Shown in pieces: positions 16,984 through 24,012 of a stretch of 24,596 nt of DNA. The stretch is from Rhodanobacteraceae bacterium UBA703 (GTDB lineage Bacteria > Pseudomonadota > Gammaproteobacteria > Xanthomonadales > Rhodanobacteraceae): positions 1 to 24,596 of the forward strand of contig DBMH01000060.1 of assembly GCA_002297645.1 (NCBI GenBank), in the 5' to 3' direction. The translations under genes were made by a program, and so were the position numbers. Under the pieces are notes generated by a model, which was given only the letters and a program-made list of their open reading frames with translations, ran no database searches and was not told the origin of the DNA. How positions within the stretch are numbered: position 1 is the first letter of the stretch; each line of letters starts with the position of its first letter.

Positions 16984-18093
16984 TCAGTACTTGATCACCG
17001 AACGGATCACCTTGCCCTCGTGCATGAGGTCGAAAGCGTGGTTGATCTGGTCGAGCGGCAGCGTCTTCGTCACGAACTCGTCGACCTTCAGCTCGCCGGC
17101 GAGATAGCGGTCGACGTAACCCGGGAGCTGCGAACGGCCCTTGACGCCGCCGAACGCGGATCCGCGCCAGACGCGGCCGGTGACGAGCTGGAACGGGCGC
17201 GTGGAGATCTCCTGCCCGGCGCCGGCGACGCCGATGATGATCGACTCGCCCCAGCCCTTGTGGCAGCACTCCAGCGCCGAGCGCATGACCTTGACGTTGC
17301 CGATGCACTCGAACGAGAAGTCCACGCCGCCGTCGGTGAGGTCGACGATGACTTCCTGGATCGGGCGGTCGTAGTCCTTCGGGTTGACGAAGTCGGTCGC
17401 GCCCATCGCCTTGGCCATCTCCCATTTGTCCGGGTTCATGTCGATCGCGATGATGCGCGAGGCCTTCGCCATGACCGCACCCTGCACGACGGCGAGGCCG
17501 ATGCCGCCGAGGCCGAACACGGCCACCGTCGCGCCGGGCCACACCTTCGCGGTGTTCAGCACGGCGCCGATGCCGGTGGTGATGCCGCAGCCGAGCAGGC
17601 AGACCTTCTCGAGCGGCGCGGAGGGGTTGATCTTCGCGAGCGCGATCTCGGGCAGCACCGTGTACTCGGAGAACGTGCTCGTGCCCATGTAGTGATGGAT
17701 CATCTTGCCGTTCTTCGAGAAGCGCGAGGTGCCGTCCGGCATCAGGCCCTTGCCCTGCGTGGCGCGGATCGCCTGGCACAGGTTGGTGCGGCCGGACGTG
17801 CAGAACTTGCACACGCCGCATTCGGGCGTGTAGAGCGGGATCACGTGGTCGCCGGGCTTGACGCTCGTCACGCCAGGGCCGACTTCCTGCACGATGCCGC
17901 CGCCCTCGTGGCCGAGGATGGCCGGGAACAGGCCTTCCGGATCCGCGCCCGACTGCGTGAACGCGTCGGTGTGACAGACGCCGGTGGCGACGATCTTCAC
18001 CAGCACTTCGCCGGCGCGGGGGCCCTCGAGGTCGACCTCCTCGATCTCGAGGGGTTTGCCGGCTTCCCAGGCGACGGCTGCTCTCGTTTTCAT
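16984..18093 (-). CDS. frmA: S-(hydroxymethyl)glutathione dehydrogenase (class III ADH)
   Basis: The 369-residue cytoplasmic enzyme oxidises S-hydroxymethylglutathione to S-formylglutathione with NAD+; it is also called AdhC or FlhA and usually reduces S-nitrosoglutathione. Catalytic zinc ligands are C40 (GVCHTDAFTQSGADPEG), H62 (GHEGGG) and C169 (LLGCGITTG). The structural zinc is held by C92, C95, C98 and C106 (ECGVCKFCTSGRTNLC). The nucleotide fold has GLGGIG (194-199) and D218 (IAIDMN). Length is exactly typical. ATG 18093 follows AAGGAGAA at 8 nt. A 325-nt gap separates it from the beta-propeller gene upstream, so it probably has its own promoter, and this gap contains an 11-bp inverted repeat. 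S-formylglutathione hydrolase is not adjacent. Confidence 0.97.
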   Translation of the reverse strand: MKTRAAVAWEAGKPLEIEEVDLEGPRAGEVLVKIVATGVCHTDAFTQSGADPEGLFPAILGHEGGGIVQEVGPGVTSVKPGDHVIPLYTPECGVCKFCTSGRTNLCQAIRATQGKGLMPDGTSRFSKNGKMIHHYMGTSTFSEYTVLPEIALAKINPSAPLEKVCLLGCGITTGIGAVLNTAKVWPGATVAVFGLGGIGLAVVQGAVMAKASRIIAIDMNPDKWEMAKAMGATDFVNPKDYDRPIQEVIVDLTDGGVDFSFECIGNVKVMRSALECCHKGWGESIIIGVAGAGQEISTRPFQLVTGRVWRGSAFGGVKGRSQLPGYVDRYLAGELKVDEFVTKTLPLDQINHAFDLMHEGKVIRSVIKY

Positions 18094-18418
18094 GTTTCGG
18101 GTTCTCCTTAGGTGTCAGGGATGCCGTGGTGGCGCTCCGGCCGCATCGCGGAGACGCGGCCGGTGCCGGAGGAAACCGGCGGAAAGCGGTTCGACGACGC
18201 GCTTTCCGCCCTGCCGCCTCGTTGGCGTATCGGCTGCAATGTGCATGCCACGCCGGGCCGCGTCGCCGCGGCCGCGCAAAGTGCGGTGTTGGCTCGCGTT
18301 CCGCGGGATGGAACGCCTCGCTCGCTTCGCGGTGGCACGGAAATGGAACACTTGCCGGCGCAGCCTCGTTCGGTGCGGAACAGTGCGCAGCGGGCGGCGC
18401 GCCGCCGCGCACGCGTTC
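18094..18418 (-). promoter_or_regulatory. Gene-free leader region upstream of frmA
   Basis: No supported ORF lies in these 325 nt. The region holds the frmA ribosome binding site (AAGGAGAA), an 11-bp inverted repeat at 18178-18210, and a 14-bp self-complementary run ggcggcgcgccgcc at 18393-18406, just past the end of the beta-propeller gene, which may serve as a weak terminator. The size and content suggest an independent frmA promoter, but no clear -35/-10 pair is visible. Confidence 0.5.
18178..18210. repeat. Perfect 11-bp inverted repeat upstream of frmA
   Basis: Arms ggcggaaagcg (18178-18188) and cgctttccgcc (18200-18210) are perfectly complementary, separated by 11 nt. The centre-to-centre spacing is 22 bp, about two helical turns, which suits a dimeric regulator. 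It lies roughly 85-115 nt before the start codon, so it could be an operator or a leader hairpin. Confidence 0.55.
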
Positions 18419-19414
18419 CTATTGCGGAATGACCACGCCCCACGGCAGTTCGCCGACGGGGATTTCCTTCGTCACCGCCAGCGACTTCGTGTCGATCACG
18501 CTGACGCTGTTGGAGCGGCCGTTGGCGACGTAGAGCTTCGCGCCGTCCCGCGTCAGGGCCATGTTCCAGGGCCGCTTGCCGACCGGGATCTCCTTCACGA
18601 CCGTGTTCGTCGCGGTGTCGACGACCGAGACGCTGCCGGCACCGCCGTTGGCGACGTAGACGCGCTTGCCGTCGCGGCTGGCGGTCACGCCGGCGGCGCG
18701 CTGCGCGGTCTTGATCGTGGCGACCTTCCTGCGTGCCGCGACGTCGACCACGTCGACCGCGTCCGCGCCCTCCTGGGCGACGTAGAGCGTCGACGCGCCG
18801 GTGAAGGCGACGCCGCGCGGGTGTCCGCTGGTCGCGATCGTGCCGACCGACGTCTTCGACGCCAGGTCGATCACGTCCATGTCGTTCGAGCCTTCGTTGC
18901 TGGTCAGCAGCGTCTTGCCGTCCGGCGTGAATTCGCAATGCTCGGGGTTGCGGCCCTTGGTCGGGATGTTCGCCGCGATCTCGAACGTCTTCGCGTCGAC
19001 GACCAGTACGCGGTGCTGGCCCTCGGCGCAGACCGCGAGCGTCTTGCCGTCCGGCGACAGGCGTACGCCTTCGGCGTCGTCGCCGATCGCGACCTTGTGC
19101 ACGACGGCGTCCGTCGCCGGATCGAGCGCGACGAGCTGGTCGTGCTCGGCGTCGACGACGTAGATCGTCCGCCCGCCGGCATCGGCGTCGATCGCCTGCA
19201 GGCGCTTGCCGAGCGCACCGCCGGCGCTGAGCGTGCGCACGACGGCGTCGCTCGACGTGTCGATCACCGAGATCGTGCCGCTCTTCTGGTTGGGTACGAA
19301 GGCGAGCGGCGGCGCCGCGTCGGCCGGAACGGCGGCCGACAGCAGCGCAGCGGCCAGCGTACCGAATGCGAGCGCGCGGACGGAGGGGGCGGGACGGAAG
19401 AGAGGGTGCGGCAT
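18419..19414 (-). CDS. Periplasmic YVTN-type beta-propeller protein of PQQ/C1 locus
   Basis: The protein is 331 residues from ATG 19414, with GGAG 5 nt upstream; an upstream ATG at 19450 is less likely. A signal peptide ends near VPADA (after residue 33). The mature part is made of about seven 42-residue blades with YVTN-like strands such as TIYVVDAEHDQLVALDPATD, KRVYVANGGAGSVSVVDTAT and KLYVANGRSNSVSVIDTKSL. This matches the beta-propeller proteins repeatedly found beside PQQ-dependent dehydrogenase genes. The exact role is unknown; a scaffold or accessory for the dehydrogenase or its electron transfer is an inference. The gene lies 42 nt after the cytochrome gene and is surely in one transcription unit with it and xoxJ. 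Confidence 0.87.
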   Translation of the reverse strand: MPHPLFRPAPSVRALAFGTLAAALLSAAVPADAAPPLAFVPNQKSGTISVIDTSSDAVVRTLSAGGALGKRLQAIDADAGGRTIYVVDAEHDQLVALDPATDAVVHKVAIGDDAEGVRLSPDGKTLAVCAEGQHRVLVVDAKTFEIAANIPTKGRNPEHCEFTPDGKTLLTSNEGSNDMDVIDLASKTSVGTIATSGHPRGVAFTGASTLYVAQEGADAVDVVDVAARRKVATIKTAQRAAGVTASRDGKRVYVANGGAGSVSVVDTATNTVVKEIPVGKRPWNMALTRDGAKLYVANGRSNSVSVIDTKSLAVTKEIPVGELPWGVVIPQ

Positions 19415-19456
19415 GGTGGCTCCGGTACGGCAGGGAAGAAGCGTCATCATGCCCGC

Positions 19457-19963
19457 TCACCAGTTCTTTTCGGCAGGATCTCCCGCGTACTTGGAGCGGA
19501 CGAACGCGAGGATCTTCCACAGCTCGTCGTCGGAGACGACGCTCTCGAACGGCGGCATGTCGCCGACGACCTTTTCGTGGCCGATGCGCGAGTAGCCCTT
19601 GGTCTGCATCGCGGTGCTGCCGAGCTTGACGAGGTTGAACAGCGTCGTGTCGTCGCTGCCGTAGACCCAGGTGTCGTTGATGACCGGCGGGCACATGCCG
19701 CCGCCACCGCCGGCGCCGTGGCAGCCGCTGCAGGCCTTGGAGACGAACAGGTCCTTGCCCTTGGCGATCGCCTCGGCGTTGTCGGTGTACGGATTCTTGA
19801 CGATGTCGAGACCGTGTTCGTTCTTGCCTCCCGCCGCGGGAGCGGCGGCGGCGGGCTTGGCATCCGTACCTTGCGCGCGGACGGCATGCCCGGATGCGAG
19901 CGCAAGCAGACAGCCGGCAGCCGTCGTCGCGGCAAGCAGGAGGGAGGTGGTGCGGACTTTCAT
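19457..19963 (-). CDS. xoxG: Periplasmic c-type cytochrome, XoxG-like electron acceptor
   Basis: The protein is 168 residues from ATG 19963, preceded by GGAGA; an in-frame ATG 12 nt further upstream is less well placed. A signal peptide runs to about residue 30 (SGHAVRA). One haem-binding motif CSGCH (78-82) is followed by GAGGGGGMCPP and an axial methionine M136 in GDMPPFE. The end SDDELWKILAFVRSKYAGD is typical of cytochromes tied to methanol metabolism. In XoxF systems such a cytochrome takes electrons from the reduced PQQ enzyme and passes them to the terminal oxidase chain. It lies between xoxJ and the beta-propeller gene with short gaps. The name xoxG rests on context and general similarity, so it is moderately sure. 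Confidence 0.85.
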   Translation of the reverse strand: MKVRTTSLLLAATTAAGCLLALASGHAVRAQGTDAKPAAAAPAAGGKNEHGLDIVKNPYTDNAEAIAKGKDLFVSKACSGCHGAGGGGGMCPPVINDTWVYGSDDTTLFNLVKLGSTAMQTKGYSRIGHEKVVGDMPPFESVVSDDELWKILAFVRSKYAGDPAEKNW

Positions 19964-20033
19964 CGGGTTCTCCATCGTCTTCGGAAGCGAGTCGGGGATG
20001 CTGCGGGACGCAACGGGCGGGGAAGAGAAGGGT

Positions 20034-21629
20034 TCACGGCGCGGCTCCGGACAGCACGGCGGCGACTTCGGTGTTGCCGCGTTCGCGCGCGATGTCGAGC
20101 GCGGTCTGGCCCTTGGTGTCCTTCGCGCCGCGATCGGCGCCGGCGGCGAGCAGGCGCTTCGCCGCCGCGGCGTTGTCCTCGGCCGCGGCGAGCATCAATG
20201 GCGTGACGCCGGCCTGGTTGGCGGCGCCGACGCGGGCACCGCGGCGGATCAGCAGGTCGATCGCGTCGTCGGACTTCTTCGCGATCGCGAACATCAGCGG
20301 CGTGAAGCCGGCGGCGTTCACCGCGTTGACGTCGGCACCGGCGTCGACGAGCTGGGTCATGCGCGGGAGGCTGCCGTAGGTGATCGCGAGGGCGAGTGGG
20401 TTCCATCCGCTGGGGCTCCAGCCGTTCTTTTCGGCTCCGCGCTCGACGAGCAGGCGCACCATGTCGGCATCGTCGCGATAGACCGCGAGCATCAGCGGCG
20501 ACCACCCGTCCTTGTCGCGCACGTCGATCGTCGCGCCGCGGTCGAGCAGGATGCCGGCGATCGCCACGCGCCCCTCGCGCACGGCCCATTGCAGTGCATT
20601 GAAGTCGAGCGTCGCGACCGTGTCGGGGGCGGCACCGTGGTCGAGCAGCCAGCGCACGCGGTCCGGGTCGTTGCCGACGACCGCGTCGCCGAGTTCCTTC
20701 GTCGGGTCCGCGCCGGCGACGACGCGCTGCTTCGTCGCCGCGAGTTCCTCGGGCGATGTCTGCGGATGGTCGCCGCTGGCGGCGCGGTGTGCCGCCTCGA
20801 TCGCGGTGTAGGGGCCGTGCGAGGGCAAGTCGCCGGAGACGACGCATTCCTCGCATTGCACCAGCGGTACGCCGTAGCTCGCGAGGATGGCGCGCACGTC
20901 GTCCGCGTGCGCTTCCAGGACCTGCTCGATGCGCTGCTTCAGTTCCTTGTCCGCCCGGCGCACGCCGAGCGACATCGAGAATTCGAGCGGAATGCGGTCG
21001 TCGAGGCGGTTCAGCGGCAGCAGGGTCAGCGGAGCGCCTTTCTGCTTCGCGTACCAGCCGCCGATCGGACCCCAGGTCTCGGCGGCGTCGAGCTGGCCCT
21101 CGATGACCTGTTCGACCTGCTTGCCGGGGTGTTCCTCGGGGTTGTACGAGGTGTCGACGAACACGTACTGCACCTGCGTGTTGTCGACGACGCCGTGCGC
21201 GCGCAGCGCCTCGCGCGCCGGCGAACTCTGGAACACGCCGACGCGCAGTTTCTTCAGCGCCGGATCGTCGAGCGAACGGATGGCGTGACCGCGATCGTTG
21301 CGGTAGGCCAGCACGAAAGTGGACTTGAAATAGGGCTTCGTCGTCGCCGCCATCTCGTAGTCCGACGGCAGGTCCATCAGCACGTCGCACTTGCCGGCGT
21401 TCAGCGTGCTGCGCGCGAGGCCGCGGCCGTAGTACGGGTACCAGGTGTACTCCAGCTTCGCTCCCATGCCGCGCGCGAGCAGCTCGGCGATCTTGTTCTG
21501 GAAGCCTTCGCCGCGCTGGTTGGACAGCGGCATGTTGCCGGGGTCGGCGCAGACGCGCAGCGGCGGGGTTTCGGCGGCGTGGGCGGTGCCGGCGAGCAGC
21601 AGGGCCAGCGTCAGGGTTTTCAGGAACAT
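20034..21629 (-). CDS. xoxJ: XoxJ/MxaJ-like periplasmic binding protein fused to ankyrin repeats
   Basis: The protein is 531 residues from ATG 21629, with AGGAG 5 nt upstream. A signal peptide (LALLLAGTAHA) is followed by a solute-binding-type domain, residues about 24-262, with LRVCADPGNMPLSNQRGEGF, DVLMDLPSDYEMA, LRVGVFQSSPARE and CEECVVSGDLPSHGPY (259-274), the marks of the quinoprotein-dehydrogenase-associated binding family. XoxJ is needed for XoxF activity, perhaps by aiding maturation. After a short linker, residues 312-528 hold about six or seven ankyrin repeats (GWSPLMLAVYRDDADMVRLL, GFTPLMFAIAKKSDDAIDLL, GVTPLMLAAAEDNAAAAKRL). Usual XoxJ proteins are around 280 residues and lack these. 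No frame break separates the two parts, so the fusion is real in this sequence. The repeats may bind XoxF, XoxG or another periplasmic partner. Confidence 0.9.
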   Translation of the reverse strand: MFLKTLTLALLLAGTAHAAETPPLRVCADPGNMPLSNQRGEGFQNKIAELLARGMGAKLEYTWYPYYGRGLARSTLNAGKCDVLMDLPSDYEMAATTKPYFKSTFVLAYRNDRGHAIRSLDDPALKKLRVGVFQSSPAREALRAHGVVDNTQVQYVFVDTSYNPEEHPGKQVEQVIEGQLDAAETWGPIGGWYAKQKGAPLTLLPLNRLDDRIPLEFSMSLGVRRADKELKQRIEQVLEAHADDVRAILASYGVPLVQCEECVVSGDLPSHGPYTAIEAAHRAASGDHPQTSPEELAATKQRVVAGADPTKELGDAVVGNDPDRVRWLLDHGAAPDTVATLDFNALQWAVREGRVAIAGILLDRGATIDVRDKDGWSPLMLAVYRDDADMVRLLVERGAEKNGWSPSGWNPLALAITYGSLPRMTQLVDAGADVNAVNAAGFTPLMFAIAKKSDDAIDLLIRRGARVGAANQAGVTPLMLAAAEDNAAAAKRLLAAGADRGAKDTKGQTALDIARERGNTEVAAVLSGAAP

Positions 21630-21778
21630 CGTTCGCTCCTCGTGCGGCGCCGTGATCCTGGGTCGGGCCGGAATCGTGCGCGGAGCGTAGGGGATACCGG
21701 TGGATCGGACACGCATCGCAGGCGGCGACGGCGGGATCGGTTGCGACTCACGGCAGGACTGGAAGGATTCTGGTCTGC

Positions 21779-21804
21779 GTCGGGGCCCGTCGCCGGGCCC
21801 CGAC
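21779..21804 (-). terminator. Strong GC hairpin in the xoxF-xoxJ gap
   Basis: Arms gtcggggcccg (21779-21789) and cgggccccgac (21794-21804) pair perfectly around tcgc, 21 nt after the xoxF stop. There is no T-run on the minus strand. It could be a partial terminator or a 3' stabiliser that lets xoxF be expressed far above xoxJ and the genes below it. Confidence 0.65.
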
Positions 21805-21825
21805 TCGTGCGATGGGGCAGGCCGC

Positions 21826-23691
21826 TCAGTTCTGCGCGACCTTCTTGCCGACTTCCTCGCCATTGTCGACGCGGAAGGTGAACAGCGAACCACCGGTCGG
21901 CACCTTGTCGAAGCCGCTCGCGTAGGCGAGGCCGACCGCGCCGAGCGCGCCGAACGGATCGGCCGGATCGAGGCCGCCCGCGATCGGCAGGCCGATCCAG
22001 CCACCGATGCCGGTGAACACCGACACATACTGGTGGCCGGCGACCTTGTAGGTGATCGGGTTGCCGATGATTCCGGACGACAGCTTCTTCGACCACAGGA
22101 TCTTGCCGGTGTCCTTGTCGACCGCGCGGAACCAGCCGTCGAGCGTGCCGTAGAACACCACGCCGCCGTCGGTGACGAGCGCGCCGCCCCAGGTCGGGAA
22201 CTTCTCGTTGATCTCCCACTTGGTCTTGCCGGTGGTCACGTCGAAGGCCTTGAAGTTGCCGAGGTTGCCCGGCTTCTCCGGCTTCATCGCGACGTTGGCG
22301 AACACGTAGACGATGCCGGTCATGATGGCGCCGCGTTCCTTCGGCTCGTCCTCCATGTACCAGTTGTTGGTCGGGCAGAAGAAGATCTTCGGGTCCTTCG
22401 GGTCGACCGCGCACGGCTGCTGGTCCTTGCCGCCCATCGCCGACGGCGAGGCCTTGACCGGCTTGTCGATGTCGAACGGCGAGTGCTCCTTGACCTTGAC
22501 CGGGCGGCCGGTCTTGAGGTCGATCTTCTCGGCCCAGTCGACGTTCACGTACTTGTTCGCGTGCAGGATCGTGCCGTCGCGGCGATCGATGACGTAGGCG
22601 AAGCCGTTGCGGTCGAAGTTGACCAGCACCGGCTTGCCGTCGATCTCGACGAGGATGTTCTCGTTGATGCCGTCGTAGTCCCACTGGTCGAACGGCGTCT
22701 TCTGGTAGCCCCACACGGCTTCGCCGCTGTCCGGCTTGCGCGCGAAGATCGTCATCGACCACTTGTTGTCCTGGTCGCCCTTGTTGCACTCCTCGTGCGT
22801 CTTGTACTTGCAGCGGTAGGTCGGGCTCCACAGGCCCGGGTTGCCGGTGCCGTAGTAGACGAGGTCGAGCTTCGGGTCGTAGGTGATCCAGCCCCACGGC
22901 GCGCCGCCGCCGCGCTGCCATTCGTCACCCGGGTAGCTGCTCACGCCGAGGTCGCCGAGGCGGCCGTGCTCGGGATGCGCCTTGTTGAAGTCCTTGCCGA
23001 GGCACACGTCCTTGTCCGGACCGGTGCTGTGGCAGACCCAGGCCTCCTTGCCGTCGGCGAGGCGGTACGCGGCGAGGCGGCCGCGTGCGCCGAACTCGTT
23101 GCCGCCCATGCCGGTGATGACGAGGTCCTTGACGATCAGCGGCGCGGGCGTCGAGGTCTCGCCCTTCTTCGGCTCGGCATGCTTGACCTTCCATGCCTCC
23201 TTGCCGGTCTTGGCGTCGAGCGCGATCAGCTGGCCGTCGAGCGTGTTGAACACGACCTTGCCGTCGGCATAGGCGGCGCCGCGGTTGACCGTGTCGCAGC
23301 AGGCGACGGCGACCGCGTGCTCGTCCTGCTTGGGCGTGTACTTCCACACGACGTGGTAGGTGTCCGGCTCGGACAGGTCGAGCGCCCAGACGTAGTTCGG
23401 GTAGCCGCTGACGTAGTACATCATGTTGCCGACGACGAGCGGCTGGCCTTCGTGGCCGCGCGGACCGCCGGTCGACATCGACCACGCCATCTGCAGGTTG
23501 CGGGCATTGTTCTTGTTGATGTCCGTCAGCTTGCTGTGGCGCGTGCCGGCGTAGTCGCCGCTCGGGGCGCCCCAGCCTTCGGGGGTCTGCGTCAGCTTGA
23601 CGACTTCGTCGTTGGCCAAGGCGGCGTTCGCGCCCAGGGCGGCCGCGACGACGGCACAGAGCGCGAACGGGGACGTGGTGTTGCGTTTCAT
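21826..23691 (-). CDS. xoxF: Lanthanide-dependent PQQ methanol dehydrogenase XoxF
   Basis: The protein is 621 residues from ATG 23691, with AGGAGGGAG 7 nt upstream; the open frame reaches 23877 but the extension lacks support. A signal peptide ends near ANAALA (after residue 26). The PQQ propeller shows the adjacent cysteine pair C131-C132 (VACCDTV), E199 (GGNEFG), N284 (GTGNPG) and the catalytic D338 in WDYDG. D340, two residues on, is the extra aspartate that marks lanthanide-binding enzymes; calcium-type MxaF has alanine there. W-motif blades (AWSMSTGG, VWKYTP, ILWSKK) are regular. It oxidises methanol, and in some cases formaldehyde or other alcohols, in the periplasm. It heads a minus-strand cluster with xoxJ, xoxG and a beta-propeller gene. 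No mxaF or mxaI is in view. Call is very sure; substrate range is inferred. Confidence 0.97.
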   Translation of the reverse strand: MKRNTTSPFALCAVVAAALGANAALANDEVVKLTQTPEGWGAPSGDYAGTRHSKLTDINKNNARNLQMAWSMSTGGPRGHEGQPLVVGNMMYYVSGYPNYVWALDLSEPDTYHVVWKYTPKQDEHAVAVACCDTVNRGAAYADGKVVFNTLDGQLIALDAKTGKEAWKVKHAEPKKGETSTPAPLIVKDLVITGMGGNEFGARGRLAAYRLADGKEAWVCHSTGPDKDVCLGKDFNKAHPEHGRLGDLGVSSYPGDEWQRGGGAPWGWITYDPKLDLVYYGTGNPGLWSPTYRCKYKTHEECNKGDQDNKWSMTIFARKPDSGEAVWGYQKTPFDQWDYDGINENILVEIDGKPVLVNFDRNGFAYVIDRRDGTILHANKYVNVDWAEKIDLKTGRPVKVKEHSPFDIDKPVKASPSAMGGKDQQPCAVDPKDPKIFFCPTNNWYMEDEPKERGAIMTGIVYVFANVAMKPEKPGNLGNFKAFDVTTGKTKWEINEKFPTWGGALVTDGGVVFYGTLDGWFRAVDKDTGKILWSKKLSSGIIGNPITYKVAGHQYVSVFTGIGGWIGLPIAGGLDPADPFGALGAVGLAYASGFDKVPTGGSLFTFRVDNGEEVGKKVAQN

Positions 23692-24012
23692 GGCAGTGCT
23701 CCCTCCTGACGGACTGGCAGTTGTGGGTGCTCGTGCGGCTTTCGGGCCGCAAGCGCACCGACCCCGTCGAGGGGGCCGGTGCTGCGATGCGCTTCCTACA
23801 GTGCAGCGCTCGTGCCAGAACCGGCCCCGGACGGGATTCTCCCGGGGATCAATGCATTGCAAATTGTTGCGCCGCAACGATATTTCGCCACTGTGCCAGG
23901 GGCGGAACAGTCGGGCACGCAGTGCTGCGCCATGGGTGGCATAGCCGGGCGGCGGCGTTTGGGCGAAGGGGACCGGACCGGTCCGGCGGCGGGCGAAACC
24001 GGCGCGCCGGCG
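23692..24012 (-). promoter_or_regulatory. xoxF upstream region
   Basis: This 321-nt gap lies between xoxF and the chorismatase gene, both on the minus strand. It carries the xoxF ribosome binding site and two short palindromes: cgggattctcccg (23832-23844) and gttgcgccgcaac (23866-23878), the latter in a locally AT-richer stretch (aatgcattgcaaatt). The xoxF promoter is expected here, about 140-190 nt before the start codon. No gene is supported; the -35/-10 elements cannot be fixed by eye. Confidence 0.45.

Noticed and set aside
18112..18432. Small plus-strand ORF in the frmA upstream gap
   Set aside because: No ribosome binding site, Arg/Ala-rich translation without motif, and it runs into the end of the opposite gene.
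21700..23709. Long plus-strand open frame opposite xoxF
   Set aside because: Antisense shadow of a clear XoxF gene, low-complexity translation without any recognisable motif.
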